DNA of 64,000 bases from an uncultured Tateyamaria sp. (GTDB lineage: Bacteria > Pseudomonadota > Alphaproteobacteria > Rhodobacterales > Rhodobacteraceae). The stretch covers positions 1 to 64,000 of the forward strand of contig NZ_CANNGP010000024.1 in assembly GCF_947504105.1 (NCBI RefSeq), in the 5' to 3' direction. Below, piece by piece: positions 25,573 to 35,555 of this stretch (its first letter is position 1; each line of letters begins with the position of its first letter). A program made the position numbers and the translations under genes. Below the pieces are notes generated by a model. It was not told the origin of the DNA. It ran no database searches and worked only from the letters and a program-made list of their open reading frames with translations.

Positions 25573-28500
25573 ATGTCTCAGTTCTCTGCGGTCCTGATTG
25601 GTCACGAAAGCCTTGTCATCCAATGCGGAGAGCTTCTGCGCACTGAAGGACACCGCATTGCGGCTATTGTCACACGCAATGCGGATGTGCGGGCCTGGGC
25701 GGCCGATGCGGCGGTGCCTGTACTGGAACCCGGCGTTGGTCTGGCCGCCCATCTTGAGGGGCAGGCGTTTGATTGGCTGCTGTCCATTGCCAATCTCGAC
25801 ATCATCCCCGATGCGGTTTTGGCCTTGCCGAAACGCGGCGCGGTCAACTTCCACGACGGCCCGCTGCCGAAGTATGCAGGACTTAATGCCCCGGTCTGGG
25901 CGGCCCTTGCCGGAGAAACGACGCATGGCATTTCCTGGCATTTAATCGAAGGTGGCGTGGATGAGGGTGATGTGCTGGCCCGCGCCTCTATCACCATCAC
26001 ACCTGAAGACACCGCGCTGACGTTGAACACGAAATGCTATGGAGCGGCGATCGAGAGCTTTCCGGCGTTGATGGCCGAACTGGCCAAGCCCGCGCCCAAT
26101 CGGCAGTCGCAGGATCTGAGCCAGCGCAGTTATTTTGCACGAGATGCACGCCCGTTGCCGATGCTGGACTTTACCCAACCCGCCGAAGTGTTGGTGCGCT
26201 TTATTCGAGCTCTGGATCATGGCGAGTATTGGAACCCGCTGACCTTGCCCTGCTTTGACGCTGGCGGCCAGCGATGGCTGGCCCGGACCGCACTGGTGTC
26301 GAACAGTGCCTCGGGCGCTGCGCCGGGTACGGTTGTGGTCGCGGACAACGATCAGCTGGTCGTGGCCACAGGGCAGGGTGATCTAGGGCTGACCCGGATC
26401 ACCGACACTCAAGGCCGTACCGTGCGCCCGGATACACTCGCCAGCAAAGGCACCTTGTTGCGTAGCCCTGCGGAGGCGGAAAAGGACGCACTGGAGACAG
26501 ATTTAGCAGCCTTGGCCAAGACTGATCCTGCATGGCGCAAAATCCTTGAGGACATGGCACCGCCAGACCTGCCCTTGATTTCCGCAGCCACAGAGCCTGC
26601 GCAGGTGCTGGCCCGTCCGGTCGCCGTGCCCACCGACATCACTCCTGATCAGATAAGGGCCGGTTTCGCCCTGATGATGGCCCGGATGACTGAAGATGCC
26701 TGTGTAGATCTGGCACTTGCCCTTCCGGGTCTCTCCCATGCTGCTGACTGGGTGCCGGTGCAGGCCGTACTGAGCGACAGTATTGCCCAGATGAGCGATG
26801 CGCTCGCTGCCGATATTGCCGCTGCAAAAGCTCGAGGGTCATTTGCAGCGGACCTGATCGCGCGCCTTCCTGGCAGTGATCCGGCCTTGCCGGTCGTGGC
26901 GCTGTCCGATGATATTGAAGCTGGGTTGGTTGGTCCCACTGCCCTGACCCTTGCAGTCACGCCGGACGGTACAACGCTTTTTGCGGACGCTACCCGCATG
27001 CCAGTCGAAGTGATCGATCTCTATGTCGCAAGACTGGCCCATGTGTTGGACAAGCTTGGCAGCAGTGATGACGCCCATGCCCTGCCGATCCTTTCACCTG
27101 CGGAACGTGAACTGACGCTCAAGACCTGGAACGAAACGGCCACCGACTACGACCCAGCTCAATGTGTGCATCAGGCGTTTGAAGCGCAGGTGGGACACAC
27201 GCCTGCAGCCGAAGCGCTTGCCTTTGAGGGGCACAGCCTGACCTACGATGCGCTCAATACCGCAGCCAACCGGCTGGCACACAAATTGATCGCATTGGGT
27301 GTCAAACCTGGTGTGATCGTTGGGTTGCATCTGCCCCGTTCGGCCGAGCTGGTGATCGCAGCCCTGGCGATCATGAAAGCGGGCGGCGCTTACCTGCCTA
27401 TGGATCCCGCCTTTCCCACTGACCGTATCGCGCTTTATGTCGAGGATAGCGAAGCCGGTTTGGTCATAACCAATGCTGAACTGGCAACGGCCCTGCCGGA
27501 AAGCGGCACACAGATATTCGACGTCGCCACGAGTGTGGCGGATCAACCTGATACAAACCCGGCAAGTGGGGTCAGCGGGGTGGATCTGGCCTACATGATC
27601 TACACCTCCGGCTCGACCGGGCGGCCCAAGGGCGTGATGGTAGAGCATCGCAACGTGGCCAATTTCTTTGTCGGCATGGACGACCGTATCGATCACGAGG
27701 CTGGCGGTGTCTGGCTGGCGGTGACCTCACTATCCTTCGACATTTCGGTGCTTGAGCTGTACTGGACATTGGCACGTGGCTTCAAACTTGTACTCTCGGG
27801 TGATGAAAACCGGGTGCTTGTGGCCGGAGAAGAGGTTGGTGCAGGCGCGGTGCCCGGGGGTATGGAGTTCAGCCTCTACTACTGGGGCAATGACGACGGA
27901 AAGGGGCGTGACAAATACCGTTCCCTCCTGGAAGGCGCGAAATTTGCCGACGAAAACGGCTTTGTCGCAGTCTGGACGCCCGAACGGCATTTCCACGCTT
28001 TTGGCGGCCCCTATCCTAATCCGTCTGTGACCGGTGCAGCAGTGGCCGGTATGACCCGCAATATCGGGGTGCGTGCAGGTTCGTGCGTCGCGCCGTTGCA
28101 CCATACCGCCCGCATCGCCGAGGAGTGGGCGGTGATCGACAACCTGACCAATGGGCGCGCCGGGCTGGCTATTGCCAGCGGCTGGCAGCCTGATGATTTT
28201 GTGTTGCGCCCAGAAAACACACCGCCTGAAAATAAGCCCGCCATGTTTCGCCAGATTGAAGACTTGCGCAAACTCTGGGCCGGTACGCCGGTGTCTTTCC
28301 CGCGCAAGGACGGGCAGATGCATGAAGTGGTCACACAGCCCCGCCCGATCTCTGACACGCCGGATTTGTGGGTCACGACCGCAGGCAATCCTGAGACTTG
28401 GAAAGAGGCTGGGCGCAATGGGTGTCACGTACTGACCCATCTCTTGGGGCAATCGGTGGACGAGGTTGGTAAAAAGATCAAACTCTATCACGGAGCCCTA

Positions 28501-30219
28501 CGCGAGGCGGGCTACGACCCGGCGCAGTTCAAGGTGACGCTAATGCTGCACACCTTCCTTGCCGCTACCCGGGATCAAGCCCGTGAGATCGCGCGCGAAC
28601 CGATGAAGGACTACCTGCGCTCAGCCGCCGGTTTGATCAAGCAATATGCCTGGGCCTTCCCGGCCTTCAGGAAACCCGAAGGGGTGGACAATGCGTTCCA
28701 GCTGGACCTCGGTTCACTGACTGACGACGAGTTGGAGGGCATTCTGGACTTCGCCTTCGAGCGTTATTTCAACGACAGTGGTCTTTTTGGTACCGTCGAA
28801 GACGCGCTGGCGCGGGTGGAGCAGGTCAAGGGCATCGGGGTTACCGAAGTGGCTTGTCTGATTGACTACGGGATCAATGTGGACACGTTGTTGGACGGGT
28901 TGACCCCGCTCGCGGAGGTTGTGCGCCACGCAAATGCAGATACCGCGCCGGCAGCAGATGACTTCTCGATCGCGGCTCAGATCGCGCGCCACCACGTTAC
29001 CCATCTGCAATGCACTCCCTCCATGGCGCGCATGCTGGTGATGAACGACGCAGCCAGCGCGGCGCTACGCCCGATCAAGTATATGATGCTGGGGGGTGAG
29101 GCGCTGCCTGGTGCATTGGTGCGCGATCTGAATGCGCTCACCGGTGCGCATATTGAAAATATGTACGGTCCCACGGAAACCACGATCTGGTCGACGACCG
29201 GTCCCGCGTCCGCGGACGCGGGTGTGGTGGGCATTGGCTCGCCGATTGCCAACACGCAGGTCTATATCCTTGATGGTGCTATGCAGCCACAGCCCATCGG
29301 TGTTGCAGGTGAGTTGTATATCGGTGGAGACGGCGTGACCCGCGGGTATTGGCAGCGTCCCGAGCTTACCGTAGAACGCTTTGTCCATGATCCATTCCGT
29401 ACCGATGTCGAAGCGCGGCTATATCGCACCGGCGATCTGGCGTGCTGGCTGCCAAACGGTGAACTGGATTTCCTCGGTCGGGCCGACTTTCAGGTCAAGC
29501 TGCGTGGATACCGGATTGAGTTGGGCGAAATCGAGACAGCCATCGACGCGCTCGACGATGTGCGTCAGTCTGTCGTGCTGGTGCGTGAAGATGTTCCCGG
29601 TGTGCAGCAGCTGGTCGCGTATCTGTTGACAGACGGGGCGGTGACCGAACCGGCGTTCAAGGCAGCATTGGCTGATGTGCTGCCTGCCCACATGATCCCG
29701 AACCGCTTTGTGACTCTGGATGCTTTCCCCCTGACGCCCAACAAGAAAGTCGACCGCAAGGCCTTGCCTGCACCGGGCGCACCTGCCCGCGCCGCGGCAG
29801 CATCCGTTCCGGCGCCTCAAGGCAATTCGCATGCCGCTACTTCAGACGCAGGAACCGGCTTCGACGGTGATGTCACAGAAGCAATTGCGGGGATCTGGGG
29901 TGCGATCCTCGGGTTGGTGGATATCACTGCGCGGGATAATTTCTTTGATCTCGGCGGGCATTCGATCTTGGCGGTCCAGGCGCACCGGGAAATCAAGGTA
30001 CAGCTGGGGGTGACGAAACTGTCGATTACCGACATCTTCCGCTTCCCCGTTCTTGGGGATTTGGCGCAAGCGGTCGAAGCCAAGTTAGGGCCTACCCAAT
30101 CTGCGCCTGCTGTAGCCTCGGCACAGGTTACCGTTCCTGCAGCGGAACCTCCGACGGGGCGCGCCGACGCTACGGCGCAAAGGCGTGCAATGCGCGCGCG
30201 CCGGCGTCAGGGCAGATGA
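25573..30219 (+). CDS. NRPS: formyltransferase - C remnant - A (with inserted luciferase-like monooxygenase) - PCP
   Basis: This assembly-line enzyme has 1548 residues. Residues 1-300 form a methionyl-tRNA-formyltransferase-like domain with Asn92, His94 (NFHDGPLPKYAG) and Asp130. Residues about 340-510 keep only the end of a condensation domain, without HHxxxDG. The adenylation domain starts near 535, with YTSGSTGRPKG at 677 and FDIS, is interrupted at 764-1113 by a MupA/Atu3671-type FMN monooxygenase, and resumes to MYGPTE, YRTGDL and NKKVDR. The carrier domain has Ser1464 (DLGGHSI). There is no release domain. It would load an amino acid, formylate or otherwise acylate it, oxidise it and pass it to the PKS. 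Confidence 0.93.
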   Translation: MSQFSAVLIGHESLVIQCGELLRTEGHRIAAIVTRNADVRAWAADAAVPVLEPGVGLAAHLEGQAFDWLLSIANLDIIPDAVLALPKRGAVNFHDGPLPKYAGLNAPVWAALAGETTHGISWHLIEGGVDEGDVLARASITITPEDTALTLNTKCYGAAIESFPALMAELAKPAPNRQSQDLSQRSYFARDARPLPMLDFTQPAEVLVRFIRALDHGEYWNPLTLPCFDAGGQRWLARTALVSNSASGAAPGTVVVADNDQLVVATGQGDLGLTRITDTQGRTVRPDTLASKGTLLRSPAEAEKDALETDLAALAKTDPAWRKILEDMAPPDLPLISAATEPAQVLARPVAVPTDITPDQIRAGFALMMARMTEDACVDLALALPGLSHAADWVPVQAVLSDSIAQMSDALAADIAAAKARGSFAADLIARLPGSDPALPVVALSDDIEAGLVGPTALTLAVTPDGTTLFADATRMPVEVIDLYVARLAHVLDKLGSSDDAHALPILSPAERELTLKTWNETATDYDPAQCVHQAFEAQVGHTPAAEALAFEGHSLTYDALNTAANRLAHKLIALGVKPGVIVGLHLPRSAELVIAALAIMKAGGAYLPMDPAFPTDRIALYVEDSEAGLVITNAELATALPESGTQIFDVATSVADQPDTNPASGVSGVDLAYMIYTSGSTGRPKGVMVEHRNVANFFVGMDDRIDHEAGGVWLAVTSLSFDISVLELYWTLARGFKLVLSGDENRVLVAGEEVGAGAVPGGMEFSLYYWGNDDGKGRDKYRSLLEGAKFADENGFVAVWTPERHFHAFGGPYPNPSVTGAAVAGMTRNIGVRAGSCVAPLHHTARIAEEWAVIDNLTNGRAGLAIASGWQPDDFVLRPENTPPENKPAMFRQIEDLRKLWAGTPVSFPRKDGQMHEVVTQPRPISDTPDLWVTTAGNPETWKEAGRNGCHVLTHLLGQSVDEVGKKIKLYHGALREAGYDPAQFKVTLMLHTFLAATRDQAREIAREPMKDYLRSAAGLIKQYAWAFPAFRKPEGVDNAFQLDLGSLTDDELEGILDFAFERYFNDSGLFGTVEDALARVEQVKGIGVTEVACLIDYGINVDTLLDGLTPLAEVVRHANADTAPAADDFSIAAQIARHHVTHLQCTPSMARMLVMNDAASAALRPIKYMMLGGEALPGALVRDLNALTGAHIENMYGPTETTIWSTTGPASADAGVVGIGSPIANTQVYILDGAMQPQPIGVAGELYIGGDGVTRGYWQRPELTVERFVHDPFRTDVEARLYRTGDLACWLPNGELDFLGRADFQVKLRGYRIELGEIETAIDALDDVRQSVVLVREDVPGVQQLVAYLLTDGAVTEPAFKAALADVLPAHMIPNRFVTLDAFPLTPNKKVDRKALPAPGAPARAAAASVPAPQGNSHAATSDAGTGFDGDVTEAIAGIWGAILGLVDITARDNFFDLGGHSILAVQAHREIKVQLGVTKLSITDIFRFPVLGDLAQAVEAKLGPTQSAPAVASAQVTVPAAEPPTGRADATAQRRAMRARRRQGR

Positions 30220-30857
30220 CCCATTTCGAAGTGTTGCGCCAGCAAGTGCAGGTGCATTTGAGCCGCGGCGTGGGTGTTGGTGTGGCGAATCCAAGGGCCT
30301 CGGCCACCGGCCTTTATCCCGCCGAAGAAACTGCCACCCTCCGTATGGTCGACAAACGCTTGCGCGAATTTTGCGCCGGGCGCCTTGCCGCGCGGCAGGC
30401 GATGGAGGCCATTGACCTGCCGCTGGCACCCGTGCCGATGGGTCCGGACCGTTCGCCATGCTGGCCTGAGGGTGTCTTGGGATCGATCACCCATTGTGAA
30501 TGCGCTGCTTTGGCTGTGACCGCGAGGGCCGATACCGTTCGCGCCCTCGGAATTGATCTGGAAGAGGCTGAACCGTTGGAGCGGGATCTTTGGGACACGG
30601 TTCTGACCACAGCCGAGCGGGAACGGACCAGCGACGGCCTAACCGCTAAGTACATCTTCTGTGCGAAAGAGGCGGTCTACAAAGCACAGTTTCCAATGAC
30701 CGGGCAACAGCTGGGCTTTGATGATGTGGAGGTCACGTTGCAAGGTGCGCAATTCACAGCCAGCATTCCAGATGCAAAAGGTACTTGGTCTGGTGTGATT
30801 TCAAATGCTTCGGTCCTATCTAGGAACTTGATTATCAGCATTGTGACTTTGCACTAA
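30216..30857 (+). CDS. 4'-phosphopantetheinyl transferase
   Basis: The 213-residue EntD/Sfp-type protein transfers phosphopantetheine from CoA to carrier-domain serines. Visible motifs are GSITHCE (about 89-95), Asp114 and Glu116 in GIDLEEAE (metal binding), and KEAVYKA (Lys151, Glu152, Lys156). The ATG overlaps the NRPS stop as ATGA. Direct coupling to the NRPS marks it as the dedicated activator of the two carrier domains in this operon, Ser1796 of the PKS and Ser1464 of the NRPS. Confidence 0.93.
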   Translation: MTHFEVLRQQVQVHLSRGVGVGVANPRASATGLYPAEETATLRMVDKRLREFCAGRLAARQAMEAIDLPLAPVPMGPDRSPCWPEGVLGSITHCECAALAVTARADTVRALGIDLEEAEPLERDLWDTVLTTAERERTSDGLTAKYIFCAKEAVYKAQFPMTGQQLGFDDVEVTLQGAQFTASIPDAKGTWSGVISNASVLSRNLIISIVTLH

Positions 30858-30868
30858 GGATTTTTTCC

Positions 30869-31810
30869 ATGCACAAACGTCTGTTGCGCAAATCTACGGC
30901 TTCCTTATTTCTGCTGCTTTCGGCCTGCGGTTTGGTCAGTCGTTGCGGCACACCGGACCCGGTAGACGAGGCGACGTTCAGTGCCCTCTACACCAAACCA
31001 GCCGATCTACCGGACGCACCGCTCAAAGTTTATCATCTTGGTCACAGCTTGGTTGGTCCCTACATGCCCGTGATGCTGAAACAGCTTGCTGGTGAGGGCC
31101 ATGGTTTCAACAGCCAGCTGGGGTGGGGATCTCCTCTTGAGCAGCATTGGGAACCGGATGTGCCGATCAATGGCTTTGACGAATCCAATGGACCACCGGC
31201 CTACCGCGACGCAAAGGAAGCGATGGTATCGGGTGAGTATGACGCGGTTGTTCTGACCGAGGCCGTCGAAATTCGCGATACGATCAAATACCATGATCCG
31301 CATGACTACCTGCGCAAATGGGCGGCAGCGGCTTGGAACGGAAATCCGGACGCTCGCGTCTATCTTTATGAAACCTGGCATAACCTCGATGATTCCGAAG
31401 GCTGGTTAAACCGGCTCGACCTTGATCTAGAGCGCTATTGGGAGCGTGAAATCTTGAAACGCGCTCAAGCCTACGGGGAGATCGATAAACCGATCTACGT
31501 CATTCCGGCAGGTCAGGTGATGGCAGCCTTTGTGCGCAAGGTAGAGGCCGCCGGTGGAATCGGCCCGATCCAGGATCGTGCTGACCTTTTTGACGATACG
31601 ATTCACTTTAGTCACTACGGCGGGTACCTGGTGGCGTTGACCCATTACGCCGTGCTTTATGGACGCTCGCCTGTTGGCCTGCCACACCAGATGCAATTGG
31701 CCGACGGCAGCCCAGCGGATGATCCTGGGCCAGATGCGGCGCGGGCGATGCAGGAAACGGTTTGGGAGGTTGTGACGTCCTATCCACCCAGCGGCGTAAA
31801 ACAGAACTGA
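30869..31810 (+). CDS. SGNH/GDSL-like lipoprotein
   Basis: The 313-residue protein starts with a lipoprotein signal peptide ending LLLSAC (lipid-modified Cys20). The mature part has LGHS with candidate nucleophile Ser60 and, near the C-terminus, D243-T-I-H246, the DxxH block of SGNH hydrolases. It would be anchored in the outer membrane facing the periplasm or outside. It starts 11 bases after the PPTase with AAGGA upstream, so it is the last gene of the PKS-NRPS operon. A role as esterase acting on the operon's product or on acylated EPS is plausible. Its stop is one base from the convergent prsT-like gene. Confidence 0.72.
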   Translation: MHKRLLRKSTASLFLLLSACGLVSRCGTPDPVDEATFSALYTKPADLPDAPLKVYHLGHSLVGPYMPVMLKQLAGEGHGFNSQLGWGSPLEQHWEPDVPINGFDESNGPPAYRDAKEAMVSGEYDAVVLTEAVEIRDTIKYHDPHDYLRKWAAAAWNGNPDARVYLYETWHNLDDSEGWLNRLDLDLERYWEREILKRAQAYGEIDKPIYVIPAGQVMAAFVRKVEAAGGIGPIQDRADLFDDTIHFSHYGGYLVALTHYAVLYGRSPVGLPHQMQLADGSPADDPGPDAARAMQETVWEVVTSYPPSGVKQN

Positions 31811-31811
31811 G

Positions 31812-34256
31812 CTATTCGTCTGTTGCGGGTAATTGTTCGATGCGGGTAATTTCAGCACGGGCGGTTTCGAACTGTGGACGCGGATCATTTTCGTCAGCGA
31901 GCTCAAGCATCCGGCGATATTGTGCGATGGCTGCATCCCGTCGATCAAGCGCGCCATAGACCTGTCCCAGATGGAACTGCACGATTGCATCCGATGTCAG
32001 AGCAGTTGCAGCCGCTTCCAGATAAGACAGGGACTCTTCAACATTACCGCGTCTGAATGTAATCCACCCGTAGGTGTCTTGCAGCGCCGGCACGTCAGTG
32101 TCGCGCAGGCGTCGAGCCACGATCCAGGCACGTTCGAAGCTGTCGGCATCAGTCTTGTAGGTGGCCAGCAGGCTGGCCAAATTGTTGGCTGCGATCAGAT
32201 CGCCGGAGTTTCGTTCGTAAATCCGTTCATAGTTCGCAATTGCGCCGTCAATGTCACCCGCAACCTCAAGCTCGGCCGCTTGCAACCAGAGAAGGTCGCG
32301 GTTGTCCGGATCGATCGCAAGCCCATCCTGCAGGGTCCGGCTGGCCACAGTATCTCTGCGTTGAATACGCTGCAGGCGGTAGAGCTCGCTCCAGATCCGC
32401 ATGCGATTGCGATCTTCTTGCAAGAGCGCGCTTAGCAAGGTTTCAGCGACAGCCAAGTCGCCGTTGGCGGCATGAGACGTTGCAAGGATGAACCGCAGGG
32501 ACAGGTTTTCGGGGTGCTCGGCTACCAGGGCCGTGGCCTGTTGCAGCGCTTGTGCTGTCTGACCCGAACTTAGCTGTGCCCGCAACAACGCCATTTGAGT
32601 GTTGAGGCCGGAGTCTTCGCGAGCTGCCAACTCCTCCAGATAACCAAGTGCCTTTTCAAGACCCTCTCGGCTGCCAAGAAGGCGCGCTTGTAAAGCGTCC
32701 ACCACGGCCAGAGTCCGGTCCGTACCGATGCTGCGTAGGTGTTTGATCACGTGATCGGCGCGCGAGTAGTCTTCGGAGGCCAAATAAATCTCGCCCAAGA
32801 GCACCAAGAGATCGGTATTTGATCTGTCGCGACGCAATGCGGAGAGCAAGACTTCCTCCGCAGCCAGATAACGTTCATCGGCGGCCAGCACGCGAGCATA
32901 GCGCAGCGTAGGGGCTGCAGCATTGTTGGACGCGTCCACCGCCAGAGCCATGAAATCCCAGGACAAGTCACGATTGCCTGCACGCGCATTGGCCTCTGAC
33001 ATTGAGGTAAGTGCAGCCACATCGTTGGGGGCTTTGTCCAGAGCTAGACGCAGGCCCGCAATGGCGGCATCCGTGTCATCGGTTGCGATCTGCCAGGCGG
33101 CCTGCATCTTGAGAGCATCAACATTGCCGCTATCGGTGCCCAAAACCTCATTAACCAGGCGTTGCGCCTCAACCACATTGTTCGTTTGGGTCTGCATCTG
33201 CGCCAGCGTGATCTTGATGTCGCTGGCCTGCGCCGTGGGCGTATCCTGATCAAGAAGGGCTTGTAGATCAGCAATCGCCTTATCTTGTGCTCCGGCTTCA
33301 AAATCGAGCACCGCCAAAAGGATCTTGAGTTGATCAGGTTGTGGTGAAACCGTCAAAGCAGTGGTGAGTTCGGCCCGCGCCATCTCGGGGTTCCGCATGT
33401 CGCGCAAGAAACGCACCAGCCCGATAAACAGCGTTGGATCTTCGGCGGCGGGATCGGCAATTTCGCGAAAGAACGACTCGGCTTTGTCGATCTGTTTGCG
33501 CGCCACATAGAACTGGATCAGGTCCTTCTTGGGACCATCTTCATCGGCAAAGAGGTCCACCATGTTCAGCAGCTGGACTTCCATCGCAGAAAAATCCTGC
33601 AATTGGTTCAGTAACCCGAGACGTTGAGTATAAAGCGTTCGGTTTTCTGGTTTGAGGGCGATCATACGGTCCAATTGACCCAATGCGAGTTCCGGTTTTC
33701 GGTCGCGCATATAGGCATCAAAGAGGACTTGCTGCAGCACATCGCTGTCAGGCCTGTCCGCAGCGAAATGTTCTGCTGTATCGCGCAGCGCGTCCCGGGC
33801 AGGACCATCGCGGGCCTCAATGGCTTCCTGATAGCGTAGTGCGAGGTCGATGATCTGGCTTCGCGGTGCATCGGGGGCTAGCGTGACCGCATGTGTGGCA
33901 TGGCGCGAGAATTCCTGCCAGTTGCGGGCTTCAAAGGCGATTTCTGCGAGTACGGTGCGTCCTTCGATATGATCGGGCTGCTGTTCGACAAGTCGCAGAT
34001 AGTGTCCATAAGCTGCGCTCTTGTCGTTCTTGTCCAGCATCAGCCGCGCCATGGTTTCGCGTGCTTCAACATGGTTGCTCATCAGCTCGAACACATTGCG
34101 CAGCTCGATGGCGGCCCGATCCAGATCGCCTGCGTCGATCAATTCAAGCGCCGAGGCGAGATACTTTTCTGCCCGCTCCTCAGCAGAATCGCAGGCTACA
34201 AGGAAAAGGCACATGCCCAGAGCCATGACAAAGTTGCGCACGAATGATGGCCACAT
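31812..34256 (-). CDS. prsT: TPR-repeat lipoprotein, PrsT-like (exosortase-associated)
   Basis: The 814-residue lipoprotein has signal peptide LFLVAC with Cys22, then roughly twenty tetratricopeptide-type helical pairs throughout (for example AEKYLASALELIDAGDLDRAAIELRNVF). Large TPR lipoproteins of this kind accompany PEP-CTERM/exosortase EPS loci as PrsT. They probably scaffold polymer export or surface-protein assembly in the periplasm. I use ATG 34256 because it begins the signal peptide; the frame extends upstream to 34388 without signal features. It is transcribed with, and downstream of, the initiating sugar transferase after 139 bases. Confidence 0.85.
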   Translation of the reverse strand: MWPSFVRNFVMALGMCLFLVACDSAEERAEKYLASALELIDAGDLDRAAIELRNVFELMSNHVEARETMARLMLDKNDKSAAYGHYLRLVEQQPDHIEGRTVLAEIAFEARNWQEFSRHATHAVTLAPDAPRSQIIDLALRYQEAIEARDGPARDALRDTAEHFAADRPDSDVLQQVLFDAYMRDRKPELALGQLDRMIALKPENRTLYTQRLGLLNQLQDFSAMEVQLLNMVDLFADEDGPKKDLIQFYVARKQIDKAESFFREIADPAAEDPTLFIGLVRFLRDMRNPEMARAELTTALTVSPQPDQLKILLAVLDFEAGAQDKAIADLQALLDQDTPTAQASDIKITLAQMQTQTNNVVEAQRLVNEVLGTDSGNVDALKMQAAWQIATDDTDAAIAGLRLALDKAPNDVAALTSMSEANARAGNRDLSWDFMALAVDASNNAAAPTLRYARVLAADERYLAAEEVLLSALRRDRSNTDLLVLLGEIYLASEDYSRADHVIKHLRSIGTDRTLAVVDALQARLLGSREGLEKALGYLEELAAREDSGLNTQMALLRAQLSSGQTAQALQQATALVAEHPENLSLRFILATSHAANGDLAVAETLLSALLQEDRNRMRIWSELYRLQRIQRRDTVASRTLQDGLAIDPDNRDLLWLQAAELEVAGDIDGAIANYERIYERNSGDLIAANNLASLLATYKTDADSFERAWIVARRLRDTDVPALQDTYGWITFRRGNVEESLSYLEAAATALTSDAIVQFHLGQVYGALDRRDAAIAQYRRMLELADENDPRPQFETARAEITRIEQLPATDE

Positions 34257-34395
34257 GGTTAGATCCCGTAAAGATGTCCGGCAAAAAAGACCCGCCATGC
34301 GGATCATGCCGGAACTCACCATCTTTTTAGCGGGTTGGCTGCGCCCGGGCAATTTATTCCCAAGGCAGACGCCCTTTATGTAGATCAAGTTTGTA

Positions 34396-35076
34396 TCAGT
34401 GCCCAGTCGCGTTGATCACCACAGACACAGTCTTGGCCAGAATGTTCACGTCGGTGCCGAATGAAACCGAGCTTGCGTACTGGTCGTCGTATTGAGCTCT
34501 GTCAGCAAAGTCGCAGTTGTTGCGGTCAGAAATCTGCCAGAAGCCAGTGATGCCCGGACGAAGCCAGTAGTATGCCACTCCAGGGTACTGTGCTTTCTGG
34601 CACACCATCATGGGCCGGGGTCCAATAAGGGACATCGACCCGACGAGCACATTCCAAAGCTGCGGCAACTCATCAAGAGATGTCTTGCGCAGAATGCGCC
34701 CAACCTTGGTGATCCGGGGGTCGTTTTTCAGCTTTTGCGTACTATCCCACTCAGCGCGCGCGGCAGGGTTTGCCGCAAGGTAGCTTTCCAGGCGGGCGTC
34801 GGCGTCGGCCGTCATAGTGCGAATTTTCCAGATGCGGAACGTGCGCCCATTCCGTCCAACACGCAGTTGCGAATAGAACGGTTTACCACCGTCCAACGCC
34901 ACAAGCGCCGCCATCGAAAGAACGATGGCGATGATGATGGGTGCTGATGCGATAACCAAGAAAAGGTCCAGGGAGCGCTTCACATAGGAATGGTAGAAGC
35001 CGCCTACGCGAAAGTTGCTGCGCCCCCTGAGATAAACTGAAATTTCATTATGAAAATCGTGTGACTGAATAGTCAT
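34396..35076 (-). CDS. Initiating polyprenyl-phosphate sugar transferase
   Basis: The 226-residue protein has one N-terminal membrane segment ([18 protein letters not shown]) followed by the bacterial sugar transferase core: [44 protein letters not shown] and [10 protein letters not shown]. It places the first sugar-1-phosphate on undecaprenyl phosphate, starting the EPS repeat unit on the cytoplasmic membrane. It is the short WbaP/PglC-type form without extra membrane helices. ATG 35076 is preceded by GGAAGG. The 35077-35555 region upstream probably holds its promoter. Confidence 0.92.
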   Translation of the reverse strand: MTIQSHDFHNEISVYLRGRSNFRVGGFYHSYVKRSLDLFLVIASAPIIIAIVLSMAALVALDGGKPFYSQLRVGRNGRTFRIWKIRTMTADADARLESYLAANPAARAEWDSTQKLKNDPRITKVGRILRKTSLDELPQLWNVLVGSMSLIGPRPMMVCQKAQYPGVAYYWLRPGITGFWQISDRNNCDFADRAQYDDQYASSVSFGTDVNILAKTVSVVINATGH

Positions 35077-35555
35077 TACAAAACACCTTCCGGCTAAGCC
35101 AAGAAAAGGACCAGCCAATAAAAAAGTTACACTACACTACTTATAAAATTCGATATTCTACGCGACGGGAGCAGATGTGCCGCCACGTCACCTGTTTACC
35201 ATTTGTTAACCCGGCGCCAAAGGAAATTAAGCGCGAATCCGCCCAAAGGCGTGATAAACTTCAAAAAGATTTTGCTCCCGATCTGGAATTCTCAACCGAA
35301 GATAGAGTGAGCACATCTATTTCGGGAAATTTATACAAAATTTTTTCTAACGTCCAGCATATCAAGAGAATCGGTTGAGACTTGGACATCATCCTTTTTG
35401 GTACGACGACCTGCACAGTGGTTCGTCTTCGATGTTGGGATCTGCATCACTCAGTGATATTTTGCCGATCAAACCAACATGTCGGTTGTAACGGCGTCAT
35501 CTTGCCGATAGGCCTATCGATACATTTTTTACACGTATCAAGGTGGGTATGCATC
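35077..35555. other. AT-rich divergent intergenic region
   Basis: The region between the sugar transferase and the rightward glycosyltransferase is clearly richer in A and T than its surroundings. I see no gene. The open frame from 35382 to 35555 continues into the next gene but lacks similarity. Divergent promoters are expected here. Confidence 0.5.
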
